DNA of 64,000 nucleotides, taken from positions 60,246-124,245 of the forward strand of contig CANLMQ010000018.1 of assembly GCA_947492175.1 (NCBI GenBank), read 5' to 3'. The position numbers and the translations under genes were made by a program. This DNA comes from an uncultured Draconibacterium sp. (lineage in GTDB: Bacteria > Bacteroidota > Bacteroidia > Bacteroidales > Prolixibacteraceae). Of the stretch, positions 8,352 to 16,089 are shown one piece after another. Within the stretch, counting starts at the first letter, position 1. Each line of letters opens with the position of its first letter. The notes below the pieces were generated by a model that saw only the letters and a program-made list of their open reading frames with translations, had not been told where the DNA came from and did not search any database.

Positions 8352-9602
8352 ATGAAAATTACAATTTGCACTTTCCTTATCATCACTCTGTTTACTGTGC
8401 AGGTCTTTGCACAAAGTAAAGGAACACTAAAAACGGCACCTGTACAGGTATCCTTAATCACCCCAATAGGAACAAACGGAGCAAATTCTATAAATACCGT
8501 GAACAATTTGTCTTTTAATATTTTTGCGGGTTATCACGCAGGACTTGAAGGAGCCGAATTTGGGGAGATAGCAAATTTAAACCGTGACTTTATGCGTGGT
8601 TTTCAATTTGCAGGAATTACAAACTACACCGGAGGCAGTGCAAGTGGAGCTCAGTTTGCAGGAATTACAAACATAAATTTAGGAACAACCAACGCTTTTC
8701 AATTTGCAGGAATTACAAATATAAACCACAGCGATTCGCGCGTATTTCAATTTGCAGGAATTACAAACGTAACTCTTGGAAGCACTCAAATATTTCAGGG
8801 AGCAGGTATAGTCAACTTTACAATGGGTACTTCAAACTTAATACAAGCAGCTGGCATAGCAAATTATGCACACGAAATTCAGGGAGCCCAGCTGGGAGGA
8901 ATTACAAATTTTGCACTCAAGAATGTACAAGGGATACAAATTGCAGGGATAGTAAATGCCGGGAAAAGTGTTAAAGGAGCGCAAATTGCAGGAGTAGTTA
9001 ATGCTACCGAAAAAATTGAGGGTGTGCAAATTGCAGGGATTGTAAATGTTGCCCGAAAAGTAAATGGTATTCAACTAGGAGTTATTAATGTGGCAGACTC
9101 CATTTCATCGGGTGTTCCTATTGGAGTAGTTAGCTTTGTTCGAAACGGATTTAATGAATTTGAAATCGGGTTTAGTGAAGGATTTAACACCTATGGCGCC
9201 TTTAAGTTAGGAGTACATAAATTCTACAATATATTTAGCATCGGTACTCAGTTTCTGAATAATTTCAGATGGGGACTTGGATATGGAATCGGAACCCACC
9301 TGGCCAACACAGAAAAATATAAAATGAACCTTGAAGTTATTTCTTACCATATTAACGAAGGTTCATCGTGGACAAAGGACTACAACGCTCTAGAACAAAT
9401 AAAATTTACTTACGCAGGAGTTATTAATCAACATACCGATTTTTTTGTTGGACCAACATTCAATTTAATGGTCTCAAAATATGCAGGTTCCGATGGCAAA
9501 AAGGGATCAGAATTTGCGCCCTACCATTTTACCAACCACATGAGTGGAAACTCGAACCTGAAATTTTGGATGGGACTTACTGCAGGATTAAGAATACACT
9601 AA
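8352..9602 (+). CDS. Secreted protein of tandem 15-16 residue QxAGI(T/V)N repeats
   Basis: I place the start at ATG 8352 because MKITICTFLIITLFTVQVFAQ is then a normal signal peptide. An in-frame ATG at 8310 would add 14 hydrophilic residues before it. The mature protein (about 396 residues) has roughly eleven copies of a 15-16 residue unit, with Q-F/I-A-G-I-T/V-N at its core (first half), then a non-repetitive C-terminal part that looks like beta strands of an outer-membrane or surface domain. The repeat resembles the LA_2272-type surface repeats known from Leptospira and found in Bacteroidota. The short Gly/Asn-rich units suggest a solenoid. No enzymatic motif is visible. Function unknown; surface exposure is inferred. 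Confidence 0.8.
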   Translation: MKITICTFLIITLFTVQVFAQSKGTLKTAPVQVSLITPIGTNGANSINTVNNLSFNIFAGYHAGLEGAEFGEIANLNRDFMRGFQFAGITNYTGGSASGAQFAGITNINLGTTNAFQFAGITNINHSDSRVFQFAGITNVTLGSTQIFQGAGIVNFTMGTSNLIQAAGIANYAHEIQGAQLGGITNFALKNVQGIQIAGIVNAGKSVKGAQIAGVVNATEKIEGVQIAGIVNVARKVNGIQLGVINVADSISSGVPIGVVSFVRNGFNEFEIGFSEGFNTYGAFKLGVHKFYNIFSIGTQFLNNFRWGLGYGIGTHLANTEKYKMNLEVISYHINEGSSWTKDYNALEQIKFTYAGVINQHTDFFVGPTFNLMVSKYAGSDGKKGSEFAPYHFTNHMSGNSNLKFWMGLTAGLRIH

Positions 9603-9763
9603 TACCAATTTTATTTCAATATGAGCCTTAAATAATTTTAGAATATTTGCATTTAGGCAAGGCACAAAAATGAAGCATAGCCTAAGTTCTGTTGAATTTT
9701 TGTAACGCTGCATAAATGCAAAGAAATGAAATTATAAGGCTCAGTTTGGGATAATATTGGTAT
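9602..9763. repeat. 162-bp palindromic (MITE-like) intergenic element
   Basis: The terminal 8-mers ATACCAAT (9602-9609) and ATTGGTAT (9756-9763) are perfect inverted repeats. Inside, both arms share in the same order TGAGCCTTA, TTTGCATTTA and CAAAAAT, so the whole element is an imperfect inverted repeat with arms of about 75 bp. It begins inside the stop codon of the AGITN-repeat gene. No ORF is present, so it would be non-autonomous or an RNA-hairpin element. Confidence 0.7.
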
Positions 9764-10223
9764 AAAACATTGTTTGGGGGACAAAGGGCGGTTCGGTACT
9801 ATTTCGGGCTGCCTTTTTGTATCGTCTCCCCAAAATTTGCAAACTCTTCCTAAGCAAATTTCTTCTGACTAATTTCCTGAATTTAAATTTGTATCGATCT
9901 CCTTTAAATACCTCCTCCAACAATTAACAATTATTATCAACCGTACTCATCTCAAAAGCACACACACCAAATTCCTTACAGATATAACCTACTGACAATT
10001 AAACAACCACAAACCACAATTTTACTTTGTAAAAATTAAATAACCTTTGTTAAAGAGTGTGACTTATGTAAAACACAAGCTTCATTTGATTTACATTTAC
10101 CTTATAGAAACAATAAAAAAGCAACGAAACAAGCATGTTTAGTTAAACCTCCAAAGGGGATGATTAAAGTGCGAGTTTCATCCGTCAGCTGACGGACCAC
10201 AGAAAACAAACAATTTAAATCAC
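9764..10223. other. 460-bp AT-rich intergenic stretch without a recognisable gene
   Basis: No convincing reading frame, strong promoter or terminator is seen. A weak imperfect dyad (GGGGACAAAGGGCGG against a CTGCC...TCTCCCC arm) lies near 9777-9833. The stretch ends in the palindrome at 10181-10196. Confidence 0.4.
10181..10196. repeat. Perfect 16-bp palindrome TCCGTCAGCTGACGGA
   Basis: This dyad lies 28 bp before the small lipoprotein gene. The same sequence with one change forms the core of the repeat at 6311-6326. Confidence 0.5.
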
Positions 10224-10559
10224 ATGAAAAGAATTTTACTCCTGAGCATTTTTGCCGTTACCATTTTTAGTAATTGCAAAAAAACAGAAACAGAGCAATT
10301 AATTGTAAAAATGTATTTTCACGAAACCCGCTGCGCCAATCCGTGGGAAACACGTCCCAACAGCGAAAACTACTTAGATGAAGTAAAAAACTACCTAAAA
10401 GAAAAGAAAATTCCTGTTGAATCAATAACAGTCCGACAAATTTCGGAACCTCCAATCTATGGCGGCTGCAATGTACGATCGGGCCGTAAAATTTACATTG
10501 AGGTTTTTGAAAAATACGAAGCAAGTGCCGCAGCTTTAGGTTTTATTACCTACAACTAG
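10224..10559 (+). CDS. Small hypothetical lipoprotein
   Basis: 111 residues. MKRILLLSIFAVTIFSNC is a lipoprotein signal with the lipobox Cys at residue 18, so the mature protein (about 93 residues) should be membrane-anchored in the periplasm or at the surface. Two further Cys (in HETRCANPW and YGGCNV) could form a disulfide. The mature part looks like a small alpha/beta fold. I do not recognise a family. The gene converges on hydE with a 5-bp gap between stop codons and no hairpin between them. Its upstream region holds the 16-bp palindrome. A link to hydrogenase maturation is not supported beyond proximity. Confidence 0.7.
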   Translation: MKRILLLSIFAVTIFSNCKKTETEQLIVKMYFHETRCANPWETRPNSENYLDEVKNYLKEKKIPVESITVRQISEPPIYGGCNVRSGRKIYIEVFEKYEASAAALGFITYN

Positions 10560-10564
10560 AGGTA

Positions 10565-11629
10565 CTACAAAGCCGGATTATTGGTTCGCTTGTAAAAATG
10601 TTTCGAATCGCCCCATTCACCATAACCAATTTCAGCGCCCGCTACATGAATACGGGCTTCCAAACAATTGCGACAAAGCTCTGCGTCTTCATCGAGGCAG
10701 GGCTTATCTTCGTATAGCTGGTATTCTTCGCGATAGGCCGATGGAGTTAAATTGGGCATAATAACATTGGCTCCTACCGCAAGTGCTTTCTCTCGCCCTG
10801 CCGGATCAATCGCCTGTAACGCAGTGGCCGCTGCAATATTAATATCGGGCATTAACAACCGAAGAACGGCAATCATATTCAAAGCCAGATCAAATCGTTC
10901 CTGCTTGCTCTTCAACAAATGTCTGTGTTCATACAATGGCGTGTCTTCGTGTTCAATGTAGGGGCCCATTCCACACATATCAATATCCAGCTTTTTTAAG
11001 AATAACAAATCGTTAGCCAGATCTTCATCAGTTTGAAAAGGCAATCCAATCATTACTCCTGTTCCTACCTGATACCCCTCATCTTTTAAAAATCCCAGTG
11101 CTTCCAAACGGTTTTCAAACGAATGTGTTTGATTCTTTGGATGAATCTTATAGTACAACTCAGCATTCGACGACTCAATACGGAGCAAATAGCGGTGAGC
11201 ACCGCTTTCAAACCAGCGCCGGTAAGTTTCGCGGGTTTGTTCACCACAACTCAGAGTAATCCCCAATTCGTTATTCGACAGCTGTTTAATCCTTTTCAGC
11301 AAATCATCAACCCGCTTTACATAAACCGCCGACGATAACTCGCCCGATTGTAACACAACCGAAGCAAAGTTATTTTCCCAGGCAAAACGGCAGGCATCCA
11401 AAATTTCTTCGTCACGGGCCTCGTAACGAATCACCTTTTCATTTCCTTTCCGGATACCACAATACAAACAGTCTTTTGCACAAATATTCGAAAATTCAAT
11501 TAACCCGCGGAAATAAACTTTATTGCCTACTTCCTTTACTTTCGTCGCTTGCGAACGTTTAAAAAGGTCGGTTCGTTCCTCCCCTTTTGTTTTAAGTAAC
11601 TGTATGATTTTCTGTTTGTCCAACACCAT
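10565..11629 (-). CDS. hydE: [FeFe]-hydrogenase H-cluster radical SAM maturase HydE
   Basis: 354 residues. The radical SAM cluster motif CX3CX2C is at Cys50, Cys54 and Cys57 (SNICAKDCLYCGIRKG). The C-terminal part keeps the CX7CX2C motif (CLDEDAELCRNC) that holds a second, non-essential FeS cluster in some HydE proteins. HydE acts with HydG and HydF to build the diiron subcluster of the H-cluster in the cytoplasm. HydE is known to process the HydG Fe(CO)2(CN)Cys product. It is transcribed away from the TM1266-hydG group. No hydrogenase catalytic subunit is in the window, so the target enzyme must be encoded elsewhere. Confidence 0.95.
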   Translation of the reverse strand: MVLDKQKIIQLLKTKGEERTDLFKRSQATKVKEVGNKVYFRGLIEFSNICAKDCLYCGIRKGNEKVIRYEARDEEILDACRFAWENNFASVVLQSGELSSAVYVKRVDDLLKRIKQLSNNELGITLSCGEQTRETYRRWFESGAHRYLLRIESSNAELYYKIHPKNQTHSFENRLEALGFLKDEGYQVGTGVMIGLPFQTDEDLANDLLFLKKLDIDMCGMGPYIEHEDTPLYEHRHLLKSKQERFDLALNMIAVLRLLMPDINIAAATALQAIDPAGREKALAVGANVIMPNLTPSAYREEYQLYEDKPCLDEDAELCRNCLEARIHVAGAEIGYGEWGDSKHFYKRTNNPAL

Positions 11630-11642
11630 TTATTTTGAGTGT

Positions 11643-11673
11643 CAAAAGTAGTTTTTTTCTGCCTTAAATCAGA
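11643..11673 (-). promoter_or_regulatory. Predicted hydE promoter
   Basis: On the minus strand TACTTTTG (11650-11643) fits TAnnTTTG. TCTG (11673-11670) lies 19 bp upstream as a three-of-four -33 match. Transcription would start about 5 to 10 bp before the hydE start codon. Confidence 0.5.
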
Positions 11674-11765
11674 AAACAATACTTCAGGTCTTATATGTTT
11701 TATAATCAGGTTTAATAACATGTATTTTTACGACATTTCTCATACGAATAAAATGAATTAAAAAC

Positions 11766-11773
11766 TACTTTTG
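11766..11773 (+). promoter_or_regulatory. Predicted -7 box of the TM1266-hydG operon
   Basis: TACTTTTG has the same eight bases as the hydE -7 box on the opposite strand. Both sit in the longer shared string AAACTACTTTTG. No clear -33 box is present. Confidence 0.45.
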
Positions 11774-11777
11774 TTTC

Positions 11778-11882
11778 ACAAATCCTGCGGGAAGGCTACG
11801 GCTGACTTTAGGGAAAGACTCAACAGAATAATGATTATTGATTTATTGTTCTACTATTCCCTTTCCAATAATTTCTGCAGGT
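11778..11882 (+). ncRNA. Candidate structured leader RNA of the TM1266-hydG operon
   Basis: Directly after the predicted start site the transcript can fold as follows. A closing helix forms from CCTGC (11784-11788) with GCAGG (11877-11881). A small hairpin GC-TACG-GC lies near 11795-11802. A helix AGGGAA (11810-11815) pairs with TTCCCT (11857-11862), and inside it AGAATAAT (11825-11832) pairs with ATTGTTCT (11845-11852) around a 12-nt loop. Downstream, GAAGATG (about 11901) can pair with CATCTTC (about 11949) just before a T-rich stretch and the start codon. I cannot match it to a named riboswitch class. Confidence 0.4.
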
Positions 11883-11967
11883 TGTAAAATTGTTTAACCA
11901 GAAGATGAATTTGCGTCAAATTGGAGCTCTTGCCTGCTTCGTGCTTCCATCTTCCAACTTTTTCAAT

Positions 11968-12213
11968 GTGAAACGATTAGGATTTGTAGGAATAATTATT
12001 GAAAACCGGGAAAAGAGTTCCGGTACTGTAAACAATATTTTAAGTCAGTTTTCTGATTTAATACTTGCGCGTACCGGATTACCCAATGCAAAAGCTAACA
12101 CATCGGTAATAACTCTGGTAATTGATGCAACCACAGATGAGTTGGGAGTTTTAACCGGGAAACTTGGAAATATACCCGGAGTTTCAGTTAAATCCGGACT
12201 GGCAAAAAAATAA
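11968..12213 (+). CDS. TM1266 family iron-only hydrogenase system regulator
   Basis: I choose GTG 11968, which gives 81 residues starting VKRLGFVGIIIENREKSS, the usual N-terminus and length of this ACT/NikR-C-like family. In-frame ATGs at 11890 and 11902 would add a low-complexity tail that looks untranslated. The body SVITLVIDATTDELGVLTGKLGNIPGVSVKSGLAKK is the conserved ferredoxin-like half with the DATTDELG loop. Members sit next to hydE/hydG in many anaerobes and are annotated as putative regulators, but no DNA-binding domain is present, so a small-molecule or protein-binding role is more likely. It is followed by hydG after 50 bp, with the candidate leader RNA upstream. Confidence 0.85.
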   Translation: MKRLGFVGIIIENREKSSGTVNNILSQFSDLILARTGLPNAKANTSVITLVIDATTDELGVLTGKLGNIPGVSVKSGLAKK

Positions 12214-12263
12214 CATAGTATCGCTTCTGAATAATTTGAATACTGAACTTTAAACTAAATATC

Positions 12264-13655
12264 ATGTATAACGTACCCGCCGATTTTATTAACGAAGCAA
12301 AAGTTTGGGAAACCATTGAGCAAAATCAAAACCCTGAACCGGAAAGAATCCGGGAAGTTTTGGCAAAAGCCAGCGAAATGAAAGGATTGAGCATGGACGA
12401 AGTAGCAGTACTTACCTGCATCAGCGATCCGGAAATGCTTGGCGAATTATTTAACACTGCCAATCGCGTAAAAGAAACCATTTACGGAAAACGCCTTGTC
12501 CTTTTTGCACCGCTTTACATCTCAAACCTTTGTTCCAACGAATGTTCGTATTGCGCCTTCAGGGCAACAAATAAAGATATTGTGCGAACAGTTCTCCCGC
12601 AGGAACACATTGCCCGCGAAGTTAAAGAATTGGTTAGCCAGGGTCATAAACGGGTACTGTTGGTTGCCGGCGAATCGTATCCGAAACAAGGATTTCAGTA
12701 TGTACTCGATTCAATAAAAACCATATACGATGTAAAAACGGAGCACGGCGAAATTCGCAGAGTGAATGTAAATGTTGCACCGCTTAACAAAGAAGAATTC
12801 AGACAATTAAAAGAGGCGGGAATTGGAACGTACCAGATTTTCCAGGAGACCTATCACCGCGAAACCTACAGTAAAGTGCATTTGGGAGGAAAGAAACGCG
12901 ATTATAACTGGCGTGTGTGGGCTCTGCACCGCGCAATGGAAGCAGGAATTGACGATGTGGGAATTGGCGTTCTGTTTGGCCTTTTCGATTATCGCTTTGA
13001 GATTTTAGCCATGATGCAGCATATTAACGAACTGGAAGCTAAATTTGGTGTAGGACCACATACAATCAGTGTTCCACGTCTGGAACCGGCCACCAACAGT
13101 GATATTGCCTCGCATCCGCCATTCCCGGTTTCCGATATTGATTTCAGAAAAATTGTTGCCATTTTAAGATTGGCAGTTCCCTACACTGGCATCATCATGT
13201 CGACCCGCGAAACAGCTAAAATGCGAAGGGAAACTTTTGCACTGGGAGTTAGCCAGATTTCGGCAGGGAGTAAAACCAATCCGGGAGGATACGAAGAAGA
13301 GGATGAGATTTCGAGCCAATTTAGTTTGGGCGACCACCGCAAACTTGATGAAGTAATTCGAGATGTGGCATCCATGGGGTATATTCCTTCGTTTTGCACC
13401 GCATGTTATCGTTTGGGCCGTACAGGGCAAGATTTTATGGATCTTGCAAAACCGGGCGATATAAGGTTGCACTGCGCACCGAATGCATTAAGTTCGTTTA
13501 AAGAATATCTGCAAAATTTTGCATCGCCCGAAACAGTGCAAGTTGGTAATAAACTTATAACAGATTCCATATCGGGGATGTCGGGAATTGCCAAACAACG
13601 CGCCGAGAAACTGGTAAAAAGAGTTGAAGCCGGGAAAGATGATGTTTACTGTTAA
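12264..13655 (+). CDS. hydG: [FeFe]-hydrogenase maturase HydG (tyrosine lyase)
   Basis: 463 residues, normal length. Two cluster motifs are intact: the radical SAM CX3CX2C at Cys90, Cys94 and Cys97 (NLCSNECSYCAF) and the C-terminal CX2CX22C (FCTACYRLG ... RLHC) that holds the auxiliary 5Fe cluster. HydG cleaves tyrosine to p-cresol, CO and cyanide and assembles the Fe(CO)2(CN) unit passed to HydE and HydF. The HydG/ThiH-like core GVGPHTISVPRLEPA is also visible. It lies in the order TM1266, hydG, GxxExxY, aspA on the plus strand, probably one transcript from the promoter near 11770. Confidence 0.97.
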   Translation: MYNVPADFINEAKVWETIEQNQNPEPERIREVLAKASEMKGLSMDEVAVLTCISDPEMLGELFNTANRVKETIYGKRLVLFAPLYISNLCSNECSYCAFRATNKDIVRTVLPQEHIAREVKELVSQGHKRVLLVAGESYPKQGFQYVLDSIKTIYDVKTEHGEIRRVNVNVAPLNKEEFRQLKEAGIGTYQIFQETYHRETYSKVHLGGKKRDYNWRVWALHRAMEAGIDDVGIGVLFGLFDYRFEILAMMQHINELEAKFGVGPHTISVPRLEPATNSDIASHPPFPVSDIDFRKIVAILRLAVPYTGIIMSTRETAKMRRETFALGVSQISAGSKTNPGGYEEEDEISSQFSLGDHRKLDEVIRDVASMGYIPSFCTACYRLGRTGQDFMDLAKPGDIRLHCAPNALSSFKEYLQNFASPETVQVGNKLITDSISGMSGIAKQRAEKLVKRVEAGKDDVYC

Positions 13656-13738
13656 AAATGTCAGAACCTTGATTCTTTTGATTTTCGTGATTACCTGATT
13701 AATTTAGTTCAGCAAAAAGTAATCAAAAGAAGAAGTAA

Positions 13739-14113
13739 ATGGAGCACGAGGAATTAACTCACAAGATAATCGGGTGTGCAATGCAAGTTCATAGTAGTTT
13801 GGGAAATGGTTTCCAGGAAGTAATATACCAAAGGGCATTGGCTATTGAAATGCAGTTTCATGGATTGGAGTTTGAACGCGAAAAAAATATGACAATATTT
13901 TATCGTGATTTCGACATTGGAACAAGGCGAGTTGATTTTTTTGTTGAAAATAAAATTATGGTTGAAATTAAAGCAAAATCCGAACTAGACAATTCGCACC
14001 TCAACCAAGCAATAAATTATCTTGAAGCCTATCAGATGAAAATCGGGCTGTTAATCAACTTTGGAGCAAACAGTCTCCAATTTAAACGAGTTCACAACAA
14101 CAAAATCATGTAA
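13739..14113 (+). CDS. GxxExxY family protein (PD-(D/E)XK-like)
   Basis: 124 residues. The family motif G-F-Q-E-V-I-Y is at residues 24-30, after the typical MQVHSSLGNG. Asp66, Glu76 and Lys78 (RRVDFF ... VEIKAK) match a D-x9-E-x-K nuclease-fold signature. GxxExxY proteins are common in Bacteroidota and cyanobacteria and have no proven role; the fold suggests a nucleic-acid enzyme or a degenerate relative. Here it sits between hydG (83-bp gap) and aspA (19-bp gap) on the same strand, inside an otherwise conserved maturation gene order. That looks like insertion of an unrelated cassette gene rather than a functional partner, but co-transcription is likely. Confidence 0.85.
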   Translation: MEHEELTHKIIGCAMQVHSSLGNGFQEVIYQRALAIEMQFHGLEFEREKNMTIFYRDFDIGTRRVDFFVENKIMVEIKAKSELDNSHLNQAINYLEAYQMKIGLLINFGANSLQFKRVHNNKIM

Positions 14114-14132
14114 TCCTTAAATCAAACAAATC

Positions 14133-15527
14133 ATGGTACAGACAAGAGTTGAAACCGACTTGCTTGGACAAAAACAAATTCCTTCCGATGCTCTTTGGGG
14201 AATTCATACAGCACGTGCCGTCGAAAATTTTCCTGTTTCGGGGAATCCTGTTCACCCCGAGTTAATAAAAGCATTTGGAGAGGTAAAGCTTGCTTGTGCC
14301 CAAACCAACTATCAACTCGGTTTTTGGGATGAACCAGAAAAAGCCGAAGCCATTGAGAAAGTTTGCTGGGAATTAAGCCAGGGACAATTAAACGAACATA
14401 TTATAGTGGACGCTCTTCAGGGTGGAGCAGGCACTTCCACCAATATGAACGTAAATGAAGTTATTGCCAACCGAGCTATTCAACTATTGAATAAAACTCC
14501 GGGGAGTTACCAATTTGTTTCACCACTCGACGATATTAACCTACATCAAAGTACTAACGACACTTACCCCACAGCATTAAAAGTAGCAGCTATAAAACTG
14601 CTTCGTCAGCTCGAACAAAATGTACTGGATTTACAAGAAGCCTTTCAGCAAAAAGAAAAGGAATTTGCACACATTGTTAAAATTGGTCGCACCCAATTAC
14701 AAGATGCCGTACTAACAACACTTGGGCACGAAATGAGTGCTTATGCCGAAGCTTTTAACCGCGATCGCTGGAGAATATACAAATGCGAAGAACGTTTGCG
14801 GGTAGTGAACCTTGGAGGAACTGCCATAGGCACCGGACTGGGTGCTCCTAAACAGTTTATATTCCGTGTGGTAGATAAACTGCGCGCAAATACCAATATT
14901 GGTTTGGCCCGTAGTGAAAACCTTATTGATGGCACTCAAAACGCAGATGTTTTTGTTGAAGTTTCGGGAATTCTGAAAGCCTGTGCTACTAATTTGCTAA
15001 AAATAAGCAACGACCTTCGCCTGCTTTCAAGTGGTCCGGATGCCGGTTTCGGCGAACTAAATCTTCCGGCAATGCAGGCCGGCTCTTCCATTATGCCGGG
15101 TAAAGTAAATCCGGTAATTCCTGAGGCCGTAGCACAAGCCGCGATTAAAGTAATGGGTAACGATATAATTATTTCCCATGCATGTAGTTCGGGCAACCTT
15201 GAATTAAACCAGTTTCTGCCCCTAATTGCACATTCGCTACTTGAGTCGTTGACAATTCTGTCGAATTCATGCAAAATATTTCGTGAGAAATGTATTTCAG
15301 GAATTACTGCCAATGAAAATGTGTGTAAACAAAATATCGAGAACTCTACAGCCACTGCCACTGCTCTTATTCCTTCACTTGGCTATAATAACACCTCCAA
15401 AATTGTAGAGTTTTCAAAAGAAAAAAATATTTCCATAAAAGAAGCTGCTTTAAAAATGGGGCTTATTTCGGAAGAAGAATTTCAGAATCTCATTACTCCG
15501 GAAGCAGTATGCAAACTTGGAAATTAA
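14133..15527 (+). CDS. aspA: Aspartate ammonia-lyase
   Basis: 464 residues with the fumarase/aspartase signature GSSIMPGKVNP in the mobile SS loop that carries the catalytic Ser. The N-terminus RVETDLLGQKQIPSDALWGIHTARA and the GGAGTSTNMNVNEVIANRA block are characteristic. The enzyme converts aspartate to fumarate and ammonia in the cytoplasm. Aspartase genes lie between hydG and hydF in several Bacteroidota. Released ammonia has been discussed as a source for the bridging amine of the H-cluster, which could explain the linkage. That connection is outside knowledge plus inference, not something the sequence shows. Aspartase and fumarase share folds, but the GIHTARAVENF start favours aspartase. 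Confidence 0.92.
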   Translation: MVQTRVETDLLGQKQIPSDALWGIHTARAVENFPVSGNPVHPELIKAFGEVKLACAQTNYQLGFWDEPEKAEAIEKVCWELSQGQLNEHIIVDALQGGAGTSTNMNVNEVIANRAIQLLNKTPGSYQFVSPLDDINLHQSTNDTYPTALKVAAIKLLRQLEQNVLDLQEAFQQKEKEFAHIVKIGRTQLQDAVLTTLGHEMSAYAEAFNRDRWRIYKCEERLRVVNLGGTAIGTGLGAPKQFIFRVVDKLRANTNIGLARSENLIDGTQNADVFVEVSGILKACATNLLKISNDLRLLSSGPDAGFGELNLPAMQAGSSIMPGKVNPVIPEAVAQAAIKVMGNDIIISHACSSGNLELNQFLPLIAHSLLESLTILSNSCKIFREKCISGITANENVCKQNIENSTATATALIPSLGYNNTSKIVEFSKEKNISIKEAALKMGLISEEEFQNLITPEAVCKLGN

Positions 15528-15540
15528 AAACAGCACTTCG

Positions 15541-15590
15541 TTAACATCACATTAACAGCGCCACTAACTGCTGATCTTCTGCAACTTAAC
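15541..15590 (+). promoter_or_regulatory. Phased TTAAC boxes upstream of the Cys-rich protein gene
   Basis: TTAAC occurs at 15541, 15552 and 15586, with CTAAC at 15564, so spacings are 11, 12 and 22 bp, near one or two helical turns. The same boxes precede the paralogue at 18301. This is the direct-repeat layout used by OmpR-type regulators, and such a regulator is encoded between the two genes. Confidence 0.4.
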
Positions 15591-15630
15591 ATTACACTGC
15601 TTTATTAATACTTGAATGTCTTTATTTTTA

Positions 15631-15662
15631 TTTGGAAATCATTTTCAATCTTATTAATATTG
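15631..15662 (+). promoter_or_regulatory. Predicted promoter of the first Lys/Cys-rich protein gene
   Basis: TTTG (15631-15634) is followed after 20 bp by TAATATTG (15655-15662), seven of eight matches to the -7 consensus. The start codon is about 40 nt beyond the expected transcription start. Confidence 0.5.
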
Positions 15663-15709
15663 AGTCTAAATTAAGATAAACAATTAAAGTAACTCAAAGA
15701 AAAGAAATT

Positions 15710-16027
15710 ATGAAAAAGGTATTATTTGTATTAGCATTTGTAGCAGTTTACGGAGTTTCAATGGCAATGACATCGAACAAGCAAACCGTATCGGTTGATA
15801 ACACAGTTTCGGTAGTTGTTGACGTTGAAGATAACACCGTAACTCCAGAAGTAGAAAAAGAAAAGAAAGCAACTAAGAACGATGCCAAAGCAAAAGGTGA
15901 AGGTTGTTCAGATTCAAAAGCCAAAGCAAAAGGTTGTTGTGGAACAAAAGCCAAAAGTGAAGGTTGCTCTGGTGAAAAATCAGCTAAAAAAGCGGACTGC
16001 GGCTCTAGCTGTGACGGAAAGAAATAG
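15710..16027 (+). CDS. Exported Lys/Cys-rich small protein, paralogue 1
   Basis: 105 residues. MKKVLFVLAFVAVYGVSMA is a signal peptide. The mature part has an acidic stretch (VDVEDNTVTPEVEKEKK) and then a Lys-rich tail with six Cys in short KGCC, EGCS and DCGSSC repeats. There is no recognised domain. A clear paralogue of equal Cys number lies at 18301-18654, with the two-component system between them. Closely spaced Cys in a Gly/Lys/Ser background suggest metal binding, thiol redox chemistry or surface display. All are inference; a cross-linked periplasmic protein is equally possible. Its own promoter and the TTAAC boxes suggest separate regulation from aspA. A shared hairpin ends it and the convergent regulator gene. 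Confidence 0.8.
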   Translation: MKKVLFVLAFVAVYGVSMAMTSNKQTVSVDNTVSVVVDVEDNTVTPEVEKEKKATKNDAKAKGEGCSDSKAKAKGCCGTKAKSEGCSGEKSAKKADCGSSCDGKK

Positions 16028-16057
16028 AGAATTTCAAAATAATTGTATTTGTGAAAG

Positions 16058-16089
16058 ACCGTTTGTTAAATTAACAAGCGGTTTTTTTT
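16058..16089. terminator. Bidirectional terminator between the Cys-rich gene and the regulator
   Basis: ACCGTTTGTTAA pairs with TTAACAAGCGGT (one G-U) and is followed by eight T. The regulator's stop codon on the minus strand abuts it. Confidence 0.75.

Noticed and set aside
9741..9923. 60-residue minus-strand ORF after the palindromic element
   Set aside because: Basic, low-complexity product beginning and ending in repeat or AT-rich DNA; no coding signature.
11778..11882. Leader of the hydG operon as TPP, SAM, cobalamin, FMN or Moco riboswitch
   Set aside because: None of the conserved core strings of these classes is present, so I kept it only as an unclassified structured leader.
11890..11967. 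Longer TM1266-type protein from ATG 11890 or 11902
   Set aside because: The extra 22-26 residues are unlike the family, and the segment includes the leader hairpin. GTG 11968 gives the usual length.
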